Source: Galeopsis tetrahit (Eukaryota; Streptophyta; Magnoliopsida; Lamiales; Lamiaceae). Taken from it: a stretch of DNA of 64,000 nt. A program made the translations under genes and the position numbers. Position 1 is the stretch's first letter; each line of letters begins with the position of its first letter. Where the stretch lies: NCBI GenBank assembly GCA_963675135.1, contig OY776125.1:22370565-22434564 (forward strand). The letters are read 5' to 3'. This document shows positions 10,770 through 22,439 of the stretch, piece after piece. Below the pieces are notes generated by a model. That model ran no database searches. It was not told where the DNA came from and saw only the letters and a list, made by a program, of their open reading frames with translations.

Positions 10770-11690
10770 TAAGGGCGGACCTTCTGCATGGCTGTGATGA
10801 ACTTTAGCCCACCAAGCTTTTATAAAAAAAAAAAAATTAAAAAAAATTATTTTTATTTATTTAATTCATTTCTGTGATTCCGTCAATTAAGGTGTCAACT
10901 GCTTTCCTCTTTTCACGGCTCCATTTCTTTATTTAATCCATTTCAATATTATATTTAATTAATTTATATATTTTATATTTAATTTTGCATTCCTTTTTAT
11001 AATATACTAGTGCAAAACTCGCGCAAGATCAGAAAAAAAAAAAACAAAAAAACGGTAGGAAGAGAGAGAAAAAGAAAAGAATTTTAAAATTAAATGAGTT
11101 AACTGCAGACAGTTACACAATTCTATAAAATTAGAAAAACAGAAATGGAGAAAAAACAGTTACACAATTCTATAAAATTAGAAAAAAAAATTGAGATGTG
11201 ACGTAAGAAAGAATAAATTCAGAATTAGTATATAAGGGTAAATTTATTTCTTTGTGTACAAGTTTAAAATAATATTATTTATTTATAAATAAAAGTAAAT
11301 TATAAAATAAATAAATAAAGTAAGTATGATGTAGTATATATTTTTAAATAAAAAATAAATACAGCTTATGTAAACAACTAAAAAAAATATACATTTATTG
11401 TGAACGGAGTAAGTAATAGATAGTGAATAATTATTATTGTCAATTATTTAAGTCATTTTATTAATTTTGTATTTGACACTTTATCTTACTACCGCTATGA
11501 TGAGCAAGCATTTTTAAAGAGTATTGAAAGAAAATTGTTTGAAAATATTGATCCTTGTTTTATTATTGATGAATCTTATTGAATAAAAAAATAGCATGAT
11601 ACAACTTCTGGAAAAAAAAAATAGTTTTTTGTAATGTATTTATTTTAAACTTTCAGCCAGTCCTACAATTTATTTCTGGCTCCGCCCTTG
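10770..11690. mobile_element. Non-autonomous hAT-like element (7-8 bp TSD)
   Basis: A 921-bp element with short inverted ends, TAAGGGCGGA and TCCGCCCTTG. It is flanked by tcctcgat (10762-10769) and tcctcgag (11691-11698), a 7-of-8 match typical of the hAT superfamily. The interior is AT-rich with no transposase frame. A related end type, CAGGGGCGAACC, occurs in the element at 37169. Confidence 0.6.
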
Positions 11691-11698
11691 TCCTCGAG

Positions 11699-13692
11699 TC
11701 TTGTTTTCATTACATTACTAGTCGATATTTACTACTTGTTTGTTTGATAGTTGATTAGTTGATCAGAATCAAACTCCATAACTATGGATATTAATATTTT
11801 TAGGATTTAAATTGGACAAAAGACTAAAGAAGACTTTTAAATTCAAATCAATATATACAAAACAAAACGCATACGTATTTTATAACAAATGTGGTCTCTC
11901 CAATGAATACAACCTTTTTCTTCCTTAAATCATTTTGTTTTCGTGGAGGTTTTCCATGAAAAGGAGATTTCAAAACCTCTCATCCACAAATTGAATTGGA
12001 GGGAATAATAAAAATGAATGATGTTTGGAAATTTTGGGCATTCCTCTTTATTTGTAGAGAATGTTTTCCCAAGGCGTAACATTTTAGGGAAATTATATGT
12101 ACGACTTTCCACTATGAGTATTAGTATAGTATTTTCGCATAAAATCAGCTCCATCCATTTTTATAATCATACGAGGTTTTTTTTTTTTTTTTTTTATTTT
12201 ATTTCATTAAAATAAAATTTTGTTTTAGAAGAATTAATTATACTATTTGTATTTGTTAGTTACAAATTCTCTAGAATCTCTAATGATGGCTATTGGTTAG
12301 GTGATGAATTAACACAATACTTAATCTAATTAATTTGTGCGGATTTATATAATTTTCCAAATATGTTAATTTTCACAATACATAAATTATAATTAAATGT
12401 GCATCGAGACGTTGACTCGACGGACAGATGCATTAGTTGACTAAACATAAAACAGTCTATTTAATCTTGTTTAATCCCAGTCTAACCAACACAATTATAT
12501 TTATTATTACAACTTGTTTTTTTTTTGAAGCCGATTATTACAACTTGTTAAATGTATGTCAAAAACAATTTAATTAAAAATATGTTAGTATTGTCGTCCT
12601 CTAGAACTAAGACAAATTAAACGTCTGCATTCAAACATTCCTCACAAAAATTCAGCTTATAAGTCCACACTTGTACTTAATTAGTGGAGTGTTCAACCAC
12701 AAAGAGCTACTACAAATTAGCGCAATCATTTCGCAAATCTAGATTTAATTATTAATAACGGATTTAAAACATAATTATCCAATTCAACACCGACGCGGTA
12801 GCAGTACAAACTTGATTTGACATTGAAATCAACTAATTAGCTGCCTAATCCCTTAATGTTTTGCATTGAGATTATGATATTAATTTTTTCACAAAAAAAC
12901 AAGGGTCAAAGAGAAGATATATATATAGTTAATTAGATATGGATTAGTGGAATTTGGAGATGAATGCGTAAGCGTGTCATGTGGTCTCACTGATGGCCAT
13001 GGCTACGTCGGTTAAGTAAAAGAAGCGTGAGCCAATTTGACTGAAAAAAACACACTAAAATTTCTAGAAACTGCATTATTTTATTAATGTTTTTTTTTTT
13101 TTGGATAATGGGTCATGATTTTCTTTTAAGTGTTAATATTTAACTGTGAAAAATGCAAGTTGCATACTTTTGTCCTCTTACACATTAATTAATTAAGTGG
13201 AAATTATAGACTACTGTATTAATTTTTTGTTGGCGCTTGGAAGCAATTTTTTACTATATTTCCAAGCCACTCCAGACAAGAGCACACGGATTGTCCCATA
13301 ATATGTTTGTTTCATATTCAAATACAAAGTAATGTCAACTTAATACGTACGTACAATATATGTACTACATCCCTACTTTTCATATAACTTTTTTTTTCAT
13401 ATATATATATATATTTTGGGAACTGCATTTCATTTTTTTTTCTTTTTCGGAACTATATAGACATTTGTGCGAGTTTTTAACAAAATCGTATATATATATA
13501 TATATATACATATATTTTATTTTATTTTTTTTCAAAACAAACACATATTTTTGTTTTTAATCTTGTGTTTTTATAATTCTTGAATTTATGAGACAGAATT
13601 TAATCAAGCGTGAACTCGAAATAAATACGGTATAGATGATTTTTTTTTTACTATCTCAAAATAAACTATTTGCGAGTAAAGCTTTTAGAGAG
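11699..13692. other. Intergenic AT-rich sequence
   Basis: No supported gene. It contains homopolymer T tracts (for example 12178-12195) and TA microsatellites near 13399-13415 and 13490-13508. Confidence 0.4.
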
Positions 13693-13701
13693 AGTTTTTT
13701 T

Positions 13702-15357
13702 GGGCGCGGCTAAATGCACACACGGATCCTACGAGGACACCCACCAATTTTTTTGTTTTTATCACAAGTGGTATGCGAAATTATGCGAAATGTCGTTTGT
13801 ATCCGGACCTTTCAGCAATTTTTTTAAAAAATGGACAGATGAGTACACCCATCCATTCCATTTCACACCGAAATCATCCGGACCACCATCATCACCACCA
13901 AAACAACCTCCATAAGTTTGAAATTTTTTTTCCTAAAAACCCAAAATTTCAACCACAAAAATAAAATCTTATATTTTCGAAAATTTTACCCAAACAAAGT
14001 TGAGATGTCCAAAATTTTTTAATGAACAAATTCAATTTGTTCGAAAAAAATTTCAAAACAACTTAAATTTGTCCGAAAAAAAAGATCAAACATCTTGTTC
14101 GAAATTTTTTCCAAAACAAACAAAGATTGTTTGAAAAAAAATTCAAAACAAAGTGAATAAGTTTGAAATTTTTGTCAATTCCAAAACAAACACAGATGTT
14201 CGAAAAAAATTTCAAAACAAAGTCAATATGTTCAAAAATTTTACATGAACAAGGTTAAGTTGTTCGAAAATTTCTACAAAACAAAAATAAATTGTTCGAA
14301 AGAAATTCCCGAAAAACATCCAAAAACGCTAATTTTAAACCTAATTTTTTATTTTTTTTCAGAAACTAAACTTACCTGAAGCGGCGCGGCGGTGGCGGCG
14401 AGAGGCACGCACGGAGGGAGGCCGGCTGCGAAGGGGAGGGGGAGAAGGTGCGGCCGCGAACGGGAGAGGGAGGCGTGCGCGGCGCAGCGAGGCAAGACGG
14501 CGGCCTTCTTGTTACAGAGTGGAACGAGCGGCGAAAGGGGTGGTGCGAACGGGCGGGCGGGCGGCGGCGGAGCGTTTCGCCCGGGCATGCCACCCGGGCG
14601 AAATATGAAGCATATGAGTGAAATAGGGCTTGGCCGGGTGAAACCACCCTACCAAAATACGAAGTTCTTGATGGAAAATGGCATGGCCGGGCTAAATGGT
14701 CAAAACCTTCGGTGGGTGAACTAATAAAAAACGTGGGTGTACAACACTGTGGCTGGGTCATTTTACCCGCCCGGGTGGTGTCACCCAGCCAAGTTTTTCG
14801 TCTCTTCATATCTCGAGCTTCCGACCTTCGATTGACTCGATTCTTTTTCTCATTCCACTCCATTTTTCGAGACGAATCCAATGGTGCAATCCTCTCTTCA
14901 TTCCAGTGAGTGCAAATGATGATTGAACACTCGTTTTTGCGATTTTAATGCTTAATTCAATTCACCTCATATTCCTACAAAACGAGCTCAAACACCTTTC
15001 TAAATTAAATCTAGCATATTAGTGTGAAAATGCATGAAAAACCCTCAAAGTTTATCACTAAAACACATGAAATCTTATGCAATTTACAACCGAATCAAGT
15101 GCTCAAGCCGACGCGAACGGGCGACGGCAATGTGCGTGCGGCCGCGTGGAAGGAGGCGGTGGCGTGGACGTGAGCGGCGCTGTCGTCTTCAAGAAGGTGG
15201 GTGTACTATTTTAATTTTGAGAATAAGGGGAGAATTTAGGGTTTTAATAGGACGAAGGGTATTTTTGTATTTTTACCGTGGGTGTCCTCATCTCGTTGTG
15301 TGTGTCCTCATCGCGTGGGTGTCCTCATAGCATCCGTGTGTGCATTTAGCTGCACCC
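13702..15357. mobile_element. TIR-A MULE-like element, copy 1
   Basis: A 1656-bp element with terminal inverted repeats beginning GGGCGCGGCTAAATGCACAC; the right end is its inverse (GTGTGCATTTAGCTGCACCC). Flanks agttttttt and aagtttttt are T-rich, so the 9-bp duplication is only approximate. The second copy (38933-48099) has a perfect one. The interior has degenerate direct repeats built on TTCGAAAAAAATTTCAAAAC (13970-14330), a GC-rich block (14380-14570) and a captured LTR fragment. There is no transposase, so it is non-autonomous. Confidence 0.8.
14578..15100 (-). repeat. LTR fragment embedded in TIR-A copy 1
   Basis: Positions about 14815-14905 (GCTTCCGACCTTCGATTGAC, then CCACTCCATTTTTCGAGACG) match LTR sequence of both Athila-like elements in inverted orientation. 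The segment before it contains GGCCGGG and CCCGGGCG dyads like those of the LTR arrays. It is flanked by GC-rich element DNA on both sides. It is either an old nested insertion reduced by deletion or captured sequence. Confidence 0.6.
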
Positions 15358-15473
15358 AAGTTTTTTATACTTCGGGCCCAATCATAGTGGGCTTCTGTGT
15401 ATGGCTTGCCAATATAGGCCTGGCCTTACTATCGTTACTTTCCGCTGAAATAGAAAGGCCACGAATAAATGCA

Positions 15474-16303
15474 GGGTTTGACTATTTACATCTCCATTTT
15501 GGAGAGGTGCACCCCCCGATACCCCTCCCTAAAATTTATCTAGGATAGATGTACCTCCCTCGAATTATCCTAAATACCCTTTTACCATATAAAATACCTT
15601 TTACTAACTACACCCTCACTCTAAAATCCTAATTTCTCTTCTTCTTCCTTCTTTCTCGGTACCGCCTCCTCCCCCTTCTTTTCTCTTTCCCACATCTCAT
15701 TTATTTTCTCCACAATGTCGCCACCCTACCTTTCCCTTTAACAGAAAAAAACTAAAAAAAAAACCATGCCCAACCCACCACTTCACCCTGCCCCTAGCCC
15801 ACCCCAACCTCCCAAAAAAAAAAAAAAAAAAACCAGCGCGAGGTATGTTGTTTAATTTTCGACACCAGGTTCGACTATATACACTCTCGTCAACAACAAT
15901 TTGTCGATGAGAGTGTATATGGTCGACCAACTGTTGTTGATTTTTTTTTTTTTAAATTTCGACACACCAGATTCGACCATATACACTCTCGTCGATGAGG
16001 GTGTATATGGTCGACACTGGTTTGTCGAAATTTATAAAAAAATTGTAATTTTTCTAAGAATTTTTTTAAATTTCCGATTTTTTTTGTTTGGGTGATCATC
16101 GGAAATGGTGTCGGCGTTGGTCGAAAGTGGTGATTTAAGGGGAAGGTAAAATGAACGACAATAGGAGGGTGTGTCCAGTACGAGAGTGCATCTAATATAA
16201 TTACATTTTATTGAAGGGTATTTTTAAATTTTCACATTATTATATTAATAAATTGATTGGAAGAGTGTATCTCTCCAAAATTGTGGTGTAAATAGTCAAA
16301 CCC
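15474..16303. mobile_element. TIR-B MULE-like element, copy A (9-bp TSD)
   Basis: An 830-bp element bounded by a perfect 9-bp repeat, ataaatgca (15465-15473 and 16304-16312). The TIR begins GGGTTTGACTATTTACATCT and the right end is its imperfect inverse ending GTAAATAGTCAAACCC. It contains internal hairpins built on CATATACACTCTCGTCGA (15870-16020) that are conserved in copy B (36896-38885). No transposase is present. The target duplication length indicates Mutator-like mobilisation. Confidence 0.85.
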
Positions 16304-16312
16304 ATAAATGCA

Positions 16313-17049
16313 TCCGGATGATTTAACCCTTCATATATGAATTTACGCCCATAAAATACCACAAATTACCTTTTCCTCTACCAACACTTTAATATACATT
16401 AGAAATACCTTTTGATTCACCTCCCTATTAAAAAAAAAAAAAAAAACTTTTTTGGATCGAAAAAGTCTACCACTCTCCTCCCTCTGCCTGCCTATCGCCG
16501 CCTGCAGCTCCGTGACGCGCTGCGGTCGTGCTCTATCATGAACATTGGTAAGTGTAGTTTAGATTTTAAAATTGAATGGGCTTCAATGTTAATTTTTTTG
16601 TTTAAATGTTAAAAGCTTGAATGTTTGTTTAGTTTTTAAATTGTGATATATGTTATATGCACGTTAGTTAAAATATTCTTGATAGTTCATGAAGAAGATA
16701 GGGTTTATGATTTTTTTTTCTTCAAATTTTATATTTTAAAATTTAATTTTCATATGTAGATTTGTTTTTGTTGTTTAATGGTTGTTATTGGGAATGATTT
16801 TGGCTTTCAATAGTTGAATAAACTTGGTTTTCGTACAAAACAGGACATGAGGGAGACGAAACGTCAAAAATTGAGTTTTGTACCGATTGGCCGAGTTCGG
16901 TGTATAAACTCGGAACTTTTGGCCGAGTGTTTACATCAAACTCGATCATGTTCTCCACGTTTCGTCAAGGAACTCGACCACGAGTTCCACGTTTTGTCAA
17001 TGTACTCGGCCGACAGTTCCACATCTTTACAATAAACTTTTTTTCGATA
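16313..17049. other. Intergenic sequence with ACTCGG-rich stretch
   Basis: No supported gene. Positions about 16885-17010 carry several GGCCGAGT, ACTCGG and CTCGACC words at roughly 25-35 bp spacing. They resemble the motif of the LTR array at 8753 but lack its full palindromes, so this may be a decayed LTR remnant. Confidence 0.35.
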
Positions 17050-17058
17050 ATTGAGATA

Positions 17059-17824
17059 GGGTTGGTCTGCTATGCACTCGAGTGCATGTTGTGCACTGTA
17101 GTCCATGTTGCACTTTTCTGTTGTACCGACTCACACTTTTTCATTACTTACATTTTTTAGTAAAATGGTGTTGCACTTTTCAATTATTAAACTGCATAAT
17201 AATATTTTTTATTTACAGTGACTTACTCTTTTTAGTAATATTCTGTTGCACTTTTTAGTTTAACAACTTACACTTTTCATTAAAAATTGTGATACTGACT
17301 TGCACTTTTTAATAATATTGTATTGCACTTTTCAGTAAAAAAATTTGTTGCATTTTTCAATTATAGACTCTTACACTTTCAGTTATATTGACTTACACTT
17401 TTCATTAATATTGTGATGCTCTTTTCAGTAATACCGACTTGCACATTTCAGAAAATATCGTATTTCACTTTTAGTTATACTATTTATACTTTTAGGGCTT
17501 GTTTGGTTTGTTAGATAAGATAGATATATTAGGATAGCATAGATATATTATGATAGGATTTAGTGGGACAATTTGAAAATTTGATTTAAAATTCATGTTT
17601 GGATTGATGGATTAAATTTTAAAGTTTATATGATAATTTATAATCAAGTTGTTTGGATTGTGGGATAAAATTGAAAAATATTATTATACAGTTTAATAAT
17701 TGAAAAGTGCAATACCATTTTATCAAAAAGTGTAAATCATGAAAAAGTGCAAGTCAATATAACTGAAAAGTGCAACATGGATTAGAGTGCACAACATGCA
17801 CTGAAGTGTATACTATACTAAACC
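17059..17824. mobile_element. TIR-C hairpin MITE, copy 2 (long form)
   Basis: A 766-bp copy flanked by attgagata (17050-17058) and attgatata (17825-17833), eight of nine matching. The ends share ACTCGAGTGCATGTTGTGCA. The interior is expanded by repeated GACTTACACTTTT and TTGCACTTTTCA words plus an AT-rich segment beginning GCTTGTTTGGTTTGTTAGAT (about 17498), probably a separate insertion. It is about three times the length of the other copies. Confidence 0.75.
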
Positions 17825-17833
17825 ATTGATATA

Positions 17834-18981
17834 TTATGTGGATTTTTTTTTTTCTGAAAATTGACCCATTATGTGGAAGTTTTTTTCTGATAAATATCAT
17901 AAAACTCGGTCAAGTTGATCGAGAAATAGTTCAATTCTCGGTGAACCAGCACTGACTTTTGCAAAACACGACTTTTTGGAAAAAAAAAATCGTGTATGAA
18001 ATACACTACACACATATTCATTACAACTACACAATAATGCAACAATATGATCATATAAAACAATAATAACATAAAGAATAATCAAATACAAATAAACACT
18101 ATACAATACAAAAAATTTAAAACTATGCTTTAAAAAATACAAAGAAAACTTACATATACATAACAAATATTTCATTTTTCAACCATTATTACCAAGTTCC
18201 TTCAAAGTTATCTTCATTGATTCAATGGTTTAAAAATTTTATTTTGGGAGGGTGGAATACTGGAATGCAGAAAGTTTTTATTTTTTTTGCTTTGGGTGGA
18301 GGAGTATAGTATTTCTTACCTATTAGTTTAAAAAATAATTTGGGGGTGGGTGGGAAGACATAATATATTGGGGGCATTTATCCATCGCCAATTAGAAACT
18401 GTGATTTATATTGCTTTTTATTTTTACAATTAAGAATACAATTGGGCCAACTAAACAAATAAATTCATTGGACAAGCTTTCTTAGGCCCAAAAAATTCAA
18501 AATATATTTTATTGTAAAAGTGAACAAACATTGCAAAAATCCGAAAACTAGATTTTACGCACATTTTTAAGTTGCGTGTCAGAACCGACAATTCTGACGC
18601 GATTTCAACTTAAAATGACAATTCAGCCCTCCACCACGAATAGATATTGTCATATTTTCACGCTTTTTAACAAAGCAAAACAAAAAAAAAATCTGGATAA
18701 GAGGAGTTTATTCATATTATTGCAGCTAAATTGCACAAATATAATTTATCATATACACTAATTACAATCAAACTTTCGATTATTACATGATATTGACAAA
18801 AAAAAAACAAAAAAAAAAGCAAATTTACAGAAAAAAATAAATAAAATTTGGTGACAAATATTAATTTAGTTTTTACAATTTCTGTTTCGTTTGAGGTCGA
18901 AAGTGTAATTTCCGTCGTAATGAAGGTCGAAAGTGTAATTTCATTAGTGTTACTTGTTGCACCTTCCACCTTCTGCATCTA
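17834..18981. other. Intergenic sequence upstream of the invertase gene
   Basis: AT-rich DNA without a supported gene. A short direct repeat of GGTCGAAAGTGTAATTTC lies at about 18895-18941, shortly before the promoter. Confidence 0.4.
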
Positions 18982-18988
18982 TATATAA
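18982..18988 (+). promoter_or_regulatory. Putative TATA box of the invertase gene
   Basis: TATATAA lies 362 bp before the predicted start codon. The leader then has a good donor, CTGTAAGT, near 19064. A 5' UTR intron ending shortly before the ATG is therefore likely but unproven. Confidence 0.55.
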
Positions 18989-19349
18989 GCCTCTCAACCA
19001 TCCCATTTCCCCTCTTTACAAACCCCATAAATTTCTGCCAAAATTCTTCTCGAAAAACACATCTGTAAGTTTCTGTTTTATATTTTCGGCTTCTATACTT
19101 ATTGTTTTCATATCTTGTAACTAGTTAACATTTAGATGCAATAAGTATCTGTTAATTACATTTTATCCTAAATTAACAGAGCTGTATATACTTATATTGC
19201 AAGAACTCAATAGCATATTAGAGTATATTGAGGTTGTTATAGTGAAATTGTATCCTTAGGTGTAAAGATCAAGCCTTTAGTTAAGATTACAGAAAATAAT
19301 TAAGTTTTCTAGTAAATATCAAGTCTTGATTTAGACATTATCAAGAAAT

Positions 19350-21821
19350 ATGAACACTGGGAGTTGCATTGGGATTTCCAGTATGAAACCCTGTTGTAAT
19401 ATATTGATTCTTGGGAGAAAATCATCCATTTTTGGATGCCCAATTGGGAAACGCAGTCGTTTTCCAGAATATAATTCGTTGAGATCACATTCGAAATTAT
19501 ATTGTTTTTATAGCAGTAAAGTGTTAGGATTTAGGAGTGTCATTGACTCGAACCGGCTAGTTTTTGGTGGCTCTGGTTCAAATTGGGGTCAATCTAGGGT
19601 TTTTTCTGCTGATCTTGTGAAGAGCAATCGAAATCTTCCAAGTGTAGTAGCAAATGTAGCATCAAATATCAGAAGTCATTCGAATTCTGTTGGATCCCGT
19701 GTAAATGAAAATAGCTTTGAGAAGATATTTATTCAAGGAGGTTTCAATGTAAAACCCTTGAGGGTCGAGTTGGGAAAAGATGAAGGGAAAGAAAACGGTA
19801 TAAAGGGCAAGGTAAATGAAGGTTCAAATGTGAATCTTGACCAGTTAAGTAAAGAAAATGCTTTGGAATTGAACTTTGGGGGACGTGTTTCTGAGGTGGA
19901 GAAGGAGGCCTGGGAGTTGCTTCGAGGAGCAACCGTGAGCTATTGTGGAAACCCAATTGGGACTGTAGCTGCTGCTGATACGGGTGATAAGCAGCTGTTG
20001 AATTATGACCAAGTCTTTATTCGGGATTTTGTCCCATCAGCTCTTGCGTTTTTACTTAATGGAGAGGGTGATATAGTAAAGAACTTTTTGCTTCACACCC
20101 TACAGCTACAGGTGAGTGAATATTTCATGACAGTTGCATACATTTGGTTTTTTTATTTTGATTGTTGTAATTTACATCTGGTTTCCTCGTATTAGAGTTG
20201 GGAAAAAACTGTGGACTGCTACAACCCTGGTCAAGGGTTGATGCCAGCAAGTTTCAAAGCTGGAAAACTGCCTCTTGAGGGACGAGATGGAGAATTCGAG
20301 GATGTTTTAGATCCTGATTTTGGTGAATCCGTTATTGGACGAGTCGCACCTGTTGATTCCGGTAAGACTTATCAACTCTTTATTCATTATTTTCTGTACC
20401 CCGAAATTTAGTATCCTGGCTTTAGCTTGTAATAGAATCCAAATGAAACTCAAATGTGTTGGAAGATTACCTTTTTAATAAATTGGACAGGACTATGGTG
20501 GATTATTTTATTGAGAGCCTATGGGAAAGTGACGGGTGACTATACATTGCAAGAGAGAGTAGATGTGCAGATGGGCATACGATTGATAATGAATTTGTGT
20601 TTAAGCGATGGGTTCGATATGTTTCCGACTCTCTTGGTCGCTGATGGTTCTTGCATGATTGACCGAAGAATGGGTATCCATGGCCATCCTCTCGAGATTC
20701 AAGTAAGTCAATATTACGTGGCTTGAAATGTATTAGATTATCGAGTGTATTTGAAAATGAACTTTTTTTTTTTGAAATTGTAGGCGTTATTTTATTCTGC
20801 TTTGCGTAGCTCTCGTGAGATGATTACGGTTAATGATTCGACCAAGAACCTAGTTGTGGCCATCAATAACCGACTCAGTGCCCTCTCGTTTCACATCAGA
20901 GAGTATTATTGGGTAGACATAATAAAAATAAACGAGATTTATCGTTATAAAACAGAGGAGTACTCTACGGATGCCACCAATAAGTTCAACATCTATCCAG
21001 ATCAAATACCTGGTTGGCTTGTGGATTGGATACCCGAGGTCGGAGGCTATTTCATCGGCAATTTGCAGCCGGCTCATATGGATTTCAGGTTCTTCAGTCT
21101 TGGGAATCTTTGGTCCGTTGTTTCATCACTGAGCTCGCCCGAGCAGAGTGAAGGCATTCTGAATTTGATCGAGGAGAAATGGGATGATCTTGTGGCACAA
21201 ATGCCTCTCAAGATTTGTTATCCTGCTTTGGAGCACGACGAGTGGCGTATAATCACAGGAGGCGACCCTAAGAATACGTGAGTACATGAATACATTGTGT
21301 TATACTTAGTTTTTCTCAGAAGTTTAACAATTTTTTTTTTCTGCAGCCCGTGGTCGTATCATAATGGTGGATCATGGCCTACACTTCTGTGGCAGGTACG
21401 ATTTTAACGAAATTCCATGTATAGATCAATCAAAATTTAAAATCTTTGTGGTGTCACTTAAAAAAAGATTTGTTTCACGTTGCAGTTCACATTAGCTTGC
21501 ATTAAGATGAAAAGGCCAGAGTTAGCTAGAAAGGCGGTTGCTTTAGCTGAGGAAAGGCTTGTGGTTGATAAGTGGCCGGAATATTATGACACAAGACACG
21601 GAAGATTTATAGGGAAACAAGCGCGACTTCACCAGACGTGGACGATTGCTGGTTATTTGACCTCAAAAATGCTTTTAGATAATCCAGAGATGGCGTCTAT
21701 TTTGTTTTGGAACGAAGATTATGAGGTGCTTGAGAATTGTGTGTGTGGGCTCAAAGGTGGCCGGAGAAAGTGCTCTCGTCTTGCTTCCAGACAAAGCTCG
21801 ATACACGGAAGTATACGCTAA
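19350..21821 (+). CDS. Alkaline/neutral invertase, organelle-targeted type (GH100)
   Basis: It predicts a 672-residue glycoside hydrolase family 100 enzyme that hydrolyses sucrose to glucose and fructose at neutral pH. Six exons join in frame with GT-AG introns: 19350-20111, 20196-20361, 20491-20702, 20784-21277, 21347-21395 and 21486-21821. Family signatures run through the protein: WELLRGATVSYCGNPIGTVA, YDQVFIRDFVPSALAF, GLMPASFK, DGFDMFPTLLVADGSCMIDR, MGIHGHPLEIQ, WVDIIKINEIYRYKTEEYS, IGNLQPAHMDFRFFSLGNLW, YHNGGSWPTLLWQ, and near the C-terminus LENCVCG with a terminal RRKCSR-type basic stretch. The first 180 residues are Ser/Arg/Asn-rich with little acid at the start. This is typical of the mitochondrial or plastid subgroup (like Arabidopsis A/N-INVA/C) rather than the cytosolic one. 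Length and exon number fit the family, and no frameshift was seen. Confidence 0.93.
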
Positions 21822-22439
21822 TTTGACCTGCTCTTCAGTTTGCAACTCAGTATTCATGCTGTATAAACTCAAAATTATTGCTTATTGTTAATTCGAAACT
21901 TAAGATTTTTCAGTTTTTCTTGGTACTGTTTTTTTTTTTTGCATGCTATGAAAAAATAATTATTGGGTATCGACTGATTTTGGCACTCAATTTAGCACCA
22001 AAGATTTGACATTTATTCACCCTGATTTCAAGGCTCTAAATTAAGGCTGATGAGGATCCGAGGAGTCTAGTCTTGCGCAAAGCTTTTTTTTTATGATATT
22101 TTTAATCATTTTTATCATTAATTTTTAATTTTCAGTTTTTTTTGACATACTTTAATTTTCAAACTTAAAGTATGTAAATTTGATTCCACACATTTATTCA
22201 GTAAAAATGATGTAAATTGAACATAAATAATGTAAATTGAAAAGTGAAAATTTAAAGGATATAAACTGCATTAGACTCAAAATAAAATTTTCTCATTTTA
22301 CTTTCAATTTTTTAAATCGAGTTTTGAGTTAAAATCTTACACCTGTTTTCTTTTAAATTAAAACTTTCAATTTTTAAAATCAGTTTTGAGTTAAAATCTC
22401 ACTGTTTTACTTTTAAATTAAAACGTCTAAAATCCAAAA
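21822..22439. other. Intergenic spacer between invertase and the FEY-like gene
   Basis: AT-rich sequence containing the invertase 3' UTR in its first part. No additional gene was seen. Confidence 0.4.

Noticed and set aside
14349..14881. Overlapping frames in TIR-A copy 1 that look like a proline-rich protein
   Set aside because: GC-rich composition and a captured LTR fragment explain them; there is no domain and no conservation with copy 2.
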